Shown: piece by piece, positions 39,771 through 47,434 of the stretch
Numbering within the stretch: the first letter of the stretch is position 1
How the letters are laid out: each line of letters opens with the position of its first letter
Source of the DNA: Mycobacterium sp. WUMAC-067
GTDB taxonomy: Bacteria > Actinomycetota > Actinomycetes > Mycobacteriales > Mycobacteriaceae
Assembly (NCBI RefSeq): GCF_020217485.1
Contig: NZ_JAEKMI010000010.1
Span: 93,703 to 157,702, forward strand
DNA length: 64,000 bases
Direction: 5' to 3'
Made by a program: the position numbers and the translations under genes
Notes under the pieces: model-generated
Told to the model about the DNA's origin: nothing
Databases searched by the model: none
Seen by the model: only the letters and a program-made list of their open reading frames with translations

Positions 39771-40588
39771 CCGTACTTCCTCTTCGTCAGTCGGCTCCGG
39801 GAGCGCACCGCCACGAGGCGGCAGGGCCGGCTGGCGGTGACCCCGGGACCGTTGGATCGGTACGCGCTCGCTGTCGCGGGCGACGACGGCCTCGTGCGTT
39901 GCGGCCCGGGCGCGTCGACGAGCAGGCAATGGCGAGCGAGTCAAGGGACTTAATCATCGGAATGTTAAATGAAATTAACTTGGTGTTTACGGCCGCCCCC
40001 GCGCCGCCTCGCCTGCTGCAAATTTGCCCGCGAAGTTATGGCATGTTCGCCGGGATCGCCGAGGATCGATCCTCACGCGCGGTTATGGTGAGCCCGGTCG
40101 TCATCGCGTCTTGCCGCACGGGCGCCCGCGGCGGCGCGAGGCAAATTTTTCTCTGCTTGAGTTAAACCCGACGGCCCGGCGTCGGCGGCCATGATCGGTT
40201 GGCGCACAAACGATCGACAGTCCGACGTCACCAGCGGAGCGTGGTATCGATGCGTGCACACCAACGCCGGCGTCCCCCGGCCGCCGGGATGGCAAACACA
40301 AGCCATCCGTCGCGCCCCGGCAAAGACCGGGATGGCCTACTTCGCTGAGCCCCTCGCGCTCGTTTGCTGACGAGGCCGCTGCGGGGACCATGGCTGGTCA
40401 ACCCCGCGACCGGAAAACTCCCGTAAGTTGACCATCTTTACTTGTAGGCTGGTTCTAATCCGGTTTGCTTGATAAGCAAGATGGTGAAGGTGCGCGGCCG
40501 TCGGCGCCGTAGCTGCGTATCGCAAGGGTCGCCGCCGAGCCGGCGCGATGGCCGGCCGCTACCGACTTCGTTGGAACAGGACCTGGAC
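39771..40588. promoter_or_regulatory. 818-base divergent intergenic region with AT-rich patches
   Basis: No supported gene. Two AT-rich patches stand out in an otherwise GC-rich background: 39951-39992, containing the inverted repeat GTTAA...TTAAC (39964-39979), and 40141-40166 (AAATTTTTCTCTGC then GAGTTAAAC). They lie between the divergent PPE pair and the sulfate-activation genes and are candidates for promoters and for silencing by Lsr2 or EspR-like proteins. TTGACC at 40428-40433 is a possible -35 for the cysC operon, without a well-spaced -10. Confidence 0.45.
40465..40479. promoter_or_regulatory. Inverted repeat upstream of cysC
   Basis: TTGCTT-GAT-AAGCAA is a perfect six-base inverted repeat with a three-base centre, 110 bases before the cysC start. 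Size and position suit an operator; a small RNA hairpin is equally possible. Confidence 0.3.
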
Positions 40589-41284
40589 ATGTCGAACAAC
40601 ATCACCTGGCACGAACACAAGATCAGCCGCGGCGAGCGCGAGGAACTCAATGGCCACCAGGGCTGCGTCATCTGGTTCACCGGCCTGAGCGGCAGCGGCA
40701 AGAGCACGGTCGCCAACATCGTCGAGCAAAAGCTCTACGAGCGGGGCATCCGGAGCTACCTCCTGGACGGCGACAACGTCCGCTACGGGCTCAACGCCGG
40801 GCCGGAGCTGCTCGAGGAGCGCCACGGGCCCGAGTTCGCCCAACGGTTCGGGCTGGGATTTTCGGCCCAGGACCGGGAGGAGAACATTCGCCGCATCGGC
40901 GCGGTCGCGAAGCTGTTCTGCGAGGCCGGCGTCATCGCTTTGACGGCCTTCATCAGCCCTTACGTGCGTGATCGCGACGCGATCCGGGCCACGCTGGGCG
41001 ACGGCGACTTTCAGGAGATCTTCATCGACACCCCGATCGAGATCTGCGAACAGCGCGATCCCAAAGGCCTCTACAAGAAAGCCCGGGCGGGGGAAATCAA
41101 GGGATTCACCGGGATCGACGACCCCTACGAGGCGCCGGTGCGGCCGGAGTTGCGCCTCGAGGGCGGAACGAAGGACGCGGACACGCTGGCCGACGAGGTG
41201 ATCGCCCACCTGGAGAGGACCGGCGTCATCCGGGCCCCGGATCGAGATCACGAGGGCGGGGGCAGGAGCGAGGTCACGGCATGA
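40589..41284 (+). CDS. cysC: Adenylylsulfate (APS) kinase CysC
   Basis: A 231-residue stand-alone APS kinase that phosphorylates APS to PAPS, the sulfate donor of sulfotransferases. Walker A is GLSGSGKST (about residues 32-40); DGDNVRYGLN, DREENIRRIGAVAKLF and ALTAFISPYVRDRD are family motifs. Compared with the usual 200-residue enzyme there is an insertion of about 16 residues (GPELLEERHGPEFAQR) just after NVRYGLN. Start ATG at 40589, with a purine-rich GGAACAGG upstream. Its stop overlaps the sat start (ATGA). Mycobacteria usually make PAPS with the CysD/CysNC complex, so this is a second, different route. No sulfotransferase is encoded nearby. Confidence 0.94.
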   Translation: MSNNITWHEHKISRGEREELNGHQGCVIWFTGLSGSGKSTVANIVEQKLYERGIRSYLLDGDNVRYGLNAGPELLEERHGPEFAQRFGLGFSAQDREENIRRIGAVAKLFCEAGVIALTAFISPYVRDRDAIRATLGDGDFQEIFIDTPIEICEQRDPKGLYKKARAGEIKGFTGIDDPYEAPVRPELRLEGGTKDADTLADEVIAHLERTGVIRAPDRDHEGGGRSEVTA

Positions 41285-42540
41285 GCTACACGGGTCACAA
41301 CGGGAAGCCGATCGTGGAGCGGGTGTCCACGGACGATGCGGCGGGCCGGATCGAGGGGCTGCCGCATGTGCCGATCTCGAAGGCCACCGCGCACGAGGTG
41401 ATCAGCCTTTCCTACGGTTTCTTCACCCCGCTGACCGGATTCATGGGCCGCCACGAGGTCGACGGGACCCTGGACAACTTCGCGCTGCCGGACGGGACGC
41501 TGTGGAGCATCCCGATCGTCTTCGACATGTCCGCCGAGGACATTGCGAAGCTCGACATCAAGGAAGGCGCCAGCGTCGTTCTCGACTATCTCGGCGCCCC
41601 CATGGCCATCTTCGACGTCGCCGAGATCTACGAATACGACCTCGAGCGCATGGCCGAAAAGACCTACGGCACAACCGATCCCCGACACCCTGGCGTCAAG
41701 AAGACAATGGGTTACGCGAACCGGTTCATCGGCGGGGATGTCACGCTGATCAACGAACCCGTATTCAACGAGCCCTTCAAAAGTTTCTGGCTCACCCCGA
41801 AGCAGCACAAGGACGCGCTGGCCGAGCGGCACTGGCAGCGCGTCGTCGCCCACCAGACCAGGAACGTGCCGCACACCGGCCACGAGGCGTTGATGAAACA
41901 AGCGTGGCTGGCCGCGAACGAGGACCAGCCCGTCGACAACCTGAACACCGGCGTGTTGGTGAATGCCATCATCGGCCAGAAGCGCGTGGGCGATTACATC
42001 GACGAGGCAATACTGTTGGCGCAGAACGTGCTACGCACCAGCGGGTATTTCCGTGAGAACGTGCACATGGTGTCCTTCACCCTCTGGGACATGCGGTATG
42101 CGGGGCCGCGCGAGGCGATCTTCCACGCGATCCTGCGGACGAACCTGGGCTGCACGCATCACATGTTCGGGCGCGACCACGCGGGCGTGGGCGACTTCTA
42201 CCACCCGTACGACTCCCAGAACATCCTCAAGCAATACCGGAGCCAGCTGGGCATCAAGCCGGTGTTCCTGCGGGAAAACTGGTATTGCCCGGTGTGTTTG
42301 GAGGTCACCAACTCTGCTCTGTGCGGCCATGATGCACAAGCGCAGAGTTTCAGCGGCAGCCTGATACGAAGCATCCTCACCGACGAAGTCAAGCCGACGC
42401 AGAAGGTGATGCGGCATGAGGTGTTCGAGGTCGTGATGGAGTGCGCCGCCGAGCATGGTCAGGGTTCGCCGTTCGTCACCGAGGAGTATTTGCGGGACCG
42501 ACGGCCCGTCTTCACGCTCAACCAATTGGAGGGTTCGTGA
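41281..42540 (+). CDS. sat: ATP sulfurylase, single-chain Sat type
   Basis: A 419-residue sulfate adenylyltransferase making APS and pyrophosphate from ATP and sulfate. Catalytic motifs are HQTRNVPHTGHE (near 189-200) and GRDHAGVGDFY (near 296). The pattern C336-x2-C-x8-C followed by GH resembles the zinc site of some bacterial Sat enzymes. This homo-oligomeric family is common in sulfur oxidisers, sulfate reducers and fungi and differs from the GTPase-driven CysDN complex usual in mycobacteria. It is translationally coupled to cysC upstream (ATGA overlap) and to the small protein downstream (GTGA overlap). Confidence 0.94.
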   Translation: MSYTGHNGKPIVERVSTDDAAGRIEGLPHVPISKATAHEVISLSYGFFTPLTGFMGRHEVDGTLDNFALPDGTLWSIPIVFDMSAEDIAKLDIKEGASVVLDYLGAPMAIFDVAEIYEYDLERMAEKTYGTTDPRHPGVKKTMGYANRFIGGDVTLINEPVFNEPFKSFWLTPKQHKDALAERHWQRVVAHQTRNVPHTGHEALMKQAWLAANEDQPVDNLNTGVLVNAIIGQKRVGDYIDEAILLAQNVLRTSGYFRENVHMVSFTLWDMRYAGPREAIFHAILRTNLGCTHHMFGRDHAGVGDFYHPYDSQNILKQYRSQLGIKPVFLRENWYCPVCLEVTNSALCGHDAQAQSFSGSLIRSILTDEVKPTQKVMRHEVFEVVMECAAEHGQGSPFVTEEYLRDRRPVFTLNQLEGS

Positions 42541-42854
42541 GCAGCGACGAGACAAAGATCAAGGTCAACGTCTGGATCAACGAGGAGCGGCTGGAAGCGT
42601 TGGCGAACGCCGGGATGGCCGACCTGGCAAATGAGGCTTTCGCAGGAATGAAGCTGCTGGAGATCTACACCACCGAAGAGCAGAAAAATATTGTCCTGCA
42701 ACGCTATCCGGGGTCCAAGTATGATTCCGCCACCACCCGGTCCATCGAGTTGCTGCCCAAGCATGCCAAGGACAGGCTGTTAGAGCTGTCTATCGCCATG
42801 CATTCCACCGGGCCCGACGTGATGGGCCGTTTTCTCGAGGAGACGAAGCCCTGA
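42537..42854 (+). CDS. Unknown 105-residue protein coupled to sat
   Basis: A small soluble protein starting at a GTG that overlaps the sat stop by four bases. It reads SSDETKIKVNVWINEERLEA at residues 2-21 and ends in MGRFLEETKP. The first 20 residues look like a beta strand pair and the rest like three amphipathic helices; there are no cysteines, signal peptide or membrane segment. The tight coupling suggests it acts with the sulfurylase/kinase pair, perhaps as a regulatory or channeling subunit. I do not recognise the family. Confidence 0.8.
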   Translation: MSSDETKIKVNVWINEERLEALANAGMADLANEAFAGMKLLEIYTTEEQKNIVLQRYPGSKYDSATTRSIELLPKHAKDRLLELSIAMHSTGPDVMGRFLEETKP

Positions 42855-42871
42855 GTTGCCTCCGGCCGTTC

Positions 42872-43558
42872 TCACAGTTCGGCTAAGCCCACCACCAGCA
42901 GGACAAGCCCGACCGCGGCAAGCAGTGCGGCAACCTCGATGCGACGCCGCGACCGTATCCAATCCTGGAGCGCGGTCATCGCCGCGCGCGTTGCCGTTGG
43001 CGCCAACAGGTAAGCGACGACTGGGATCTCGACAAGTGAGAACGCGATGACGTTGAACATCAGCAGCGCTCCCAATTGCGTCATGACCGGCGCGCCGGAC
43101 GCCAGGATGACCGCCAGGGCGGCCAGATAATCCACCGACGGCAGCGCAATCCCGAGGCCCGCGGCGGCGGCGACCCACAGGGAACGTCCGTCCAGCAGTC
43201 GTCGGGCCCGAGTCCTCAGCCAGGCGGGGCCGGCGCCGTCGCCGTCGGGAGGAACGTGGCGCGTTCCGCGCCGCCGGTCCGCCACGATCTTGGCCGCCAG
43301 GCCCGCGGCGGCCACCAGCGCGAGTGCGCCGATGAGGATTTGCACCCGGGGCAAGGTGAAGTACGTCGAGCGCAGCAGAACGCGCCGGAAGAGGAACAAG
43401 GCGGTCGCACCCACCGTCAACCCCATCGCGAATCCGCCGGTTAAAAACGCGAGCAGTTGCATCAGCGGCCTGGGGCGATTCAGCATCAGCACCGTCATGC
43501 CGATCCGGAACGGTTCCAGGCTCACGGCAATGGCCATCACACCGATGGTGAACAACAT
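42872..43558 (-). CDS. GAP/Sap-like six-helix membrane protein
   Basis: A 228-residue integral membrane protein with six predicted helices and an Arg/Pro-rich central loop (residues about 93-125). MAIAVSLEPFRIGMTVLMLN near the start and the overall layout match the mycobacterial GAP family: Gap is needed to bring glycopeptidolipids to the surface, and Sap (Rv3821) assists sulfolipid-1. Here it lies between the sulfate-activation genes and a FAAL gene, head-to-tail with the latter (17 bases), so it is probably part of the export machinery for the lipid made at this locus. It is convergent with the 105-residue protein gene. Confidence 0.85.
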   Translation of the reverse strand: MLFTIGVMAIAVSLEPFRIGMTVLMLNRPRPLMQLLAFLTGGFAMGLTVGATALFLFRRVLLRSTYFTLPRVQILIGALALVAAAGLAAKIVADRRRGTRHVPPDGDGAGPAWLRTRARRLLDGRSLWVAAAAGLGIALPSVDYLAALAVILASGAPVMTQLGALLMFNVIAFSLVEIPVVAYLLAPTATRAAMTALQDWIRSRRRIEVAALLAAVGLVLLVVGLAEL

Positions 43559-43575
43559 CGCAGATATGGGACCGT

Positions 43576-45312
43576 TCAGGCGTCTAACCGGGCGAACTGT
43601 TGCCGTCGGTACTGCTCGACGCAGGCGGCCCGCCGGATCTTGCCGCTCGTCGTGGTGGGAATCGATCCCGGTGGCACCAGTACCAGGTCGGCGACGTTGA
43701 GCCCGTGCGAGTTCGAAATCGCGGCGGTGACATCGTTCTTGACGGCGTCGAGGGTGTGTAGCGCGTCCTGGCCGGAGCCACCGCGGTGTTTCAGTTCGAT
43801 GATGGTCACCAATTTCTCGGTCTCGTCCACCGGAACCGAGATCGCCGCGACGCGGCCCCCGGTGATCGCCTGCACCGTCGACTCGATGTCCTCGGGATAG
43901 TGGTTGCGCCCGTAGACAATCAGCAAATCCTTCATCCTGCCCACGATGAACATCTCGCCGTCACAGACGAAGCCGAGGTCACCGGTGCGCAGCCACGGCC
44001 CCTCGGGGGTACCCGGCGCCGGATCGGCCAGGACCGCGCAGAAGGTGCGCCGCGTTTCCTCCGGCTTTTGCCAGTAGCCGTCGGCCACGTTGTCGCCGTT
44101 GACCCAGATTTCACCGACGGTCCCGTCCGGGCACTGTGTGCTGGTGTCGGGGTCGACGATTCGTACCGTCGGCGATTGCGGCGTCCCGTAGCTCAGCAAC
44201 GGCGAGCCGGTCCCCGGTGAGCACGGCTGGGCGTTGCCCTCCGACAGCCGCTCCGGCTCGAAGTGAACGACTTTCGGGGCGCCGGTCTGCGCGCGGCTGG
44301 CCACGTAGACGGTCGCCTCCGCCAGGCCGTAGGAGGGTTGCATCATGTCTTCGCGAAAGTTATACGGGGCGAACTGCTTACAGAACCGGTCGAGCGTGGC
44401 GGGATGGATTCGTTCGGCGCCGCTCACGATGCTGATGATGTTGCCGAGGTCGAGTCCGGTCATGTCCGCATCCGTCGTCTTGCGCGCGGCCAGCTCGAAG
44501 GCGAAGTTCGGCGCGGCCGAAAACACCGGATCGGCTTGGGCCATCGCTTGGATCCACCGCGCGGGCCGCTGCAGGAAGGCAACCGGGCTCGTCAGATCAC
44601 CGGGGTAGCCGCCCAGGATGGGGGCGATGACGCCTTGCATCAGGCCCATGTCGTGGTAGAAGGGCAGCCACGACACGCACACGCTGTCGCGCGGGGCCAC
44701 GCCAGCGAAGTCCGGGAAGTAGGCAGCCATCAGCTGCTGGAAATTCACGTGGAGGTTCCGGTGCGAGACCATGACTCCGGCCGGAAGGCGAGTCGAGCCC
44801 GACGTGTACTGCAGGTACGCGACGCTCGGGGCGCCCCCGATTGGGATGCTCGGCGGATTCGGATCGTCGAGGCCCGGGGAATCGACCTCGATGATGGCCG
44901 GGGTTGCTCCGTCCGGTTGGTGCGCGTAATCGCCAATGGCCGCGGCCGCCGCGGAGGTGGTGAGAACGACGGTCGGGCCGGTGTCGGCCAGCACGGCACT
45001 GACCCGCTCATCGCGCGTACCGGGCTGCGGAACCAACAGCGGAACCGCGATCAGCCCGGCCTGCATCGCGCCGAGGAACGCCACGATGTAGGAGAGGCCT
45101 TGGGGGGCAAGGATCACGGCCCGGTCCCCGCTGCTGCCGTGCCGCTTGACCTCGTGCGCGAGGTTCAGGGTCCGCCGATACAGCTGTGCCCACGTCAGCG
45201 ATTCGGTGACGCCCGCCCAATCCTGCTCGTAGTCGGTATAGCGAAAGGCCACATCGTCGGGCTGCAGGCCGGCGCGTTCCCGCAGCAGGGAGACGACCGA
45301 CGAATGTTGCAT
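43576..45312 (-). CDS. fadD21: Fatty acyl-AMP ligase, FadD21-like
   Basis: A 578-residue FAAL that activates a long-chain fatty acid as acyl-adenylate and loads it onto a polyketide synthase. The AMP-binding motif is [51 protein letters not shown] and [18 protein letters not shown] follow in the usual order. It closely resembles FadD21, which serves the pks3/pks4 locus of M. tuberculosis, and its position agrees. The start at 45312 gives the family N-terminus [20 protein letters not shown]. The polyketide synthase 6 kb away is the natural acceptor. The GAP-like gene is immediately downstream. Confidence 0.94.
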   Translation of the reverse strand: MQHSSVVSLLRERAGLQPDDVAFRYTDYEQDWAGVTESLTWAQLYRRTLNLAHEVKRHGSSGDRAVILAPQGLSYIVAFLGAMQAGLIAVPLLVPQPGTRDERVSAVLADTGPTVVLTTSAAAAAIGDYAHQPDGATPAIIEVDSPGLDDPNPPSIPIGGAPSVAYLQYTSGSTRLPAGVMVSHRNLHVNFQQLMAAYFPDFAGVAPRDSVCVSWLPFYHDMGLMQGVIAPILGGYPGDLTSPVAFLQRPARWIQAMAQADPVFSAAPNFAFELAARKTTDADMTGLDLGNIISIVSGAERIHPATLDRFCKQFAPYNFREDMMQPSYGLAEATVYVASRAQTGAPKVVHFEPERLSEGNAQPCSPGTGSPLLSYGTPQSPTVRIVDPDTSTQCPDGTVGEIWVNGDNVADGYWQKPEETRRTFCAVLADPAPGTPEGPWLRTGDLGFVCDGEMFIVGRMKDLLIVYGRNHYPEDIESTVQAITGGRVAAISVPVDETEKLVTIIELKHRGGSGQDALHTLDAVKNDVTAAISNSHGLNVADLVLVPPGSIPTTTSGKIRRAACVEQYRRQQFARLDA

Positions 45313-45406
45313 GCGGGCTAGGTTACCGCTTCGGCTTTTTCGCGCACGACGGTCGTGCGAGGCCCGGGGCCCGAGAAACCGTCTCGGGCCAAATGACCTA
45401 TGCCGC

Positions 45407-47077
45407 TTAGGGTTTCGATCCCGTCGGGTCGGCATCCCAGGTTCCCGGCACCATCGGCGTGCGGGGGCCGTCGTCGAACTCGTCGACGACGAGCGCGCTC
45501 AATCCCGCCGGTGCGGTGGCGGCCTTCGTGGGGATGGTTCCGGCGAACCCCATCGCGGGGGCGGGCCGGTCCGAGGCCGTCGTCGCGGGCTCGAGGTCCA
45601 TGTATTCGTACCCGCGGCCGAGTTGGGTGGCCCTGACCCGCTGCCGGCGCTTCTTCGTCTCCTCTTCTTCCGGCAGTGCCACCGCCTCGGCCTCGGCGGC
45701 GCGCGCCGCTGCCGCCCTCCGCGCGCGGGCGCTGGTGCTCGCGGCCCTGCGCGCATCCGCGGCCAGGCCACCGACCATGTAGCCCAGACTTTGCATCGCG
45801 GCCGCCGGCGGTCCCGCCGGCGTCGGTGGTGGGGCCCCGGGCGCGGGCGGCGCGGGTGCCGTGGCGGGTGCGGAGGCGGGCGTCGGCGCGGGAGCCGGCG
45901 CCGGGGCCGGTGTGGGAGGCAGGGTGGGCGCCAGTGCGACGGGGACGAGGGCCGGGGCCGGGATGAGCGGCACGATCGGGATGGCGTGCAGTCCGGCCAG
46001 GCCCGTCAGGCCCGCCAAGCCCCCGACCAGCGTGGGGACGACCAGCGGAACCACGGCGACGGTCAGCAGCGGCACGATGAGCGGGATCAGCACGATCATC
46101 TGCTCGAGCAACGTCTTGATCAGCGCGATGGTGTCGGTGATGACCGTGCCGATCACTTCGATGGTGGTGAACAGGATGGTCCACGCGATCGTCGCGGGGT
46201 TTCCCGAGGCGAACGCCGCCGCGAGATCCGCCGCGACGAAGCTGAACATTTGCCCGAGATAGGCGAAGTACGAACCGAAGTCCATCGGATAGCCCAGGGC
46301 GAACGCGATGTTGAACGGGTTCAGGAAGCTCAACGGGTTGCCGAGTGACGGCAGCCAGGGGTCGAAACCGGAGAACATGGACTGGAAGAACGGGTTGTTC
46401 ATCAGCTGGTCGATCAACGGCTGGATGTACCGGTTGTAGAAGTCGACGAACCCGGTCTTCTCCAGCCAGTCCATCCACTGGTTCTGCGTGTCGGGGGGAT
46501 ACGACGACGACTGCTCGGCCGTGGCGGCCAGCGCAGTGGCCTTCATGACCTCGGGAGCCGGCTCGGCCGGCGGCGCGGTGGCCACCGCGGCGGTCGCCAC
46601 GCCCTCGTAGGTGCTCATCACGGTGGCCGCCTGAACCCACATCCGCGCGTAGTCGGCTTCGTTCACCGCGATCGGAATGGTGTTGATGCCAAAGAAATTC
46701 GTCGCCGTCAATACGGCGTGGGTGGCGTGATTGGCGGCCAGCTCCGGCATCGTCGGCATGGCCGCCAGCGCCACGGTGTAGGCGGTGGCGGCCATGTCCT
46801 GCTGGGCGGCCATGGTCGCGCTATGCGCGCTGGCCTGCGCCAGCCACGCCAGGTAGGGCGCGTGCGCGGCCACGTACGCCGCGGCCGTCGGGCCGTCCCA
46901 GCTGCCGGCCTGCGCGGCGCCCAGCAGCGCGGCCAGCTCGTCGGCCGACTCCGCGTATTCCACGCTCAACGAGCTCCAGGTCGCCGCGGCGGCCAGCAGC
47001 GGGCCCGGACCCGGACCGCTGCTGAGCAGCGTTGAATGCACCTCTGGCGGGGAGGCCATCCAGATCGGGGCGGTCAT
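45407..47077 (-). CDS. PPE protein, PPW subfamily
   Basis: A 556-residue PPE protein. The PPE domain opens with [20 protein letters not shown] and includes [21 protein letters not shown] long hydrophobic region (about 290-390, with [19 protein letters not shown]) may enter membranes, followed by a Pro/Ala linker and the PPW end MGFAGTIP...MVPGTWD. A basic cluster KKRRQRVR lies near residue 483, like the positively charged segment of M. tuberculosis PPE2-type proteins. It is upstream of and codirectional with fadD21 (94 bases), so it may be cotranscribed. The frame continues to 47188 without PPE similarity. Confidence 0.93.
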   Translation of the reverse strand: MTAPIWMASPPEVHSTLLSSGPGPGPLLAAAATWSSLSVEYAESADELAALLGAAQAGSWDGPTAAAYVAAHAPYLAWLAQASAHSATMAAQQDMAATAYTVALAAMPTMPELAANHATHAVLTATNFFGINTIPIAVNEADYARMWVQAATVMSTYEGVATAAVATAPPAEPAPEVMKATALAATAEQSSSYPPDTQNQWMDWLEKTGFVDFYNRYIQPLIDQLMNNPFFQSMFSGFDPWLPSLGNPLSFLNPFNIAFALGYPMDFGSYFAYLGQMFSFVAADLAAAFASGNPATIAWTILFTTIEVIGTVITDTIALIKTLLEQMIVLIPLIVPLLTVAVVPLVVPTLVGGLAGLTGLAGLHAIPIVPLIPAPALVPVALAPTLPPTPAPAPAPAPTPASAPATAPAPPAPGAPPPTPAGPPAAAMQSLGYMVGGLAADARRAASTSARARRAAAARAAEAEAVALPEEEETKKRRQRVRATQLGRGYEYMDLEPATTASDRPAPAMGFAGTIPTKAATAPAGLSALVVDEFDDGPRTPMVPGTWDADPTGSKP

Positions 47078-47434
47078 CGCTGGCCGCCGGTGGTCGTGTG
47101 GGCGCGGCAGCACGGCGCCGCAGTGGCGGCGTCGACGGCCACCCATGCCGGAGGAAACATGGACGCTGACAGCTCTCTCGGGGTACACCCGCCCCGGGTC
47201 GCAGTACGCGATGACGTGAGTGTCCTGGCTCTCGGATCGCCGCTCGCCTCGCCTTCCAGCTTTTCAGCCGTGGCCGTTGAGGTTCGCTCCCCGATGACAG
47301 TGGCGGGACCGCGCCGGATTCGCACCGGCTTCCTGCGTCGTCATCACCTTACGGGGTGACATTGTTGCATCCGCTGGGAGCAAATGTCGCCAAATCGTCC
47401 GGAGACGGTCGGCGAGGACTTGCGGATACCCGCG
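47078..47434. other. Intergenic region between pruC and PPE-PPW genes
   Basis: A 357-base stretch downstream of pruC and upstream of the PPE-PPW gene on the same strand. It must contain the PPE promoter. I see no clear -10/-35 pair, hairpin, repeat or short gene in it. Confidence 0.35.

Noticed and set aside
40445..40470. tRNA-like T-arm (GGTTCTAATCC)
   Set aside because: A five-pair stem with two wobble pairs can be drawn, but position 57 is not a purine and no matching acceptor, D or anticodon arm exists upstream. An attachment-site remnant cannot be shown.
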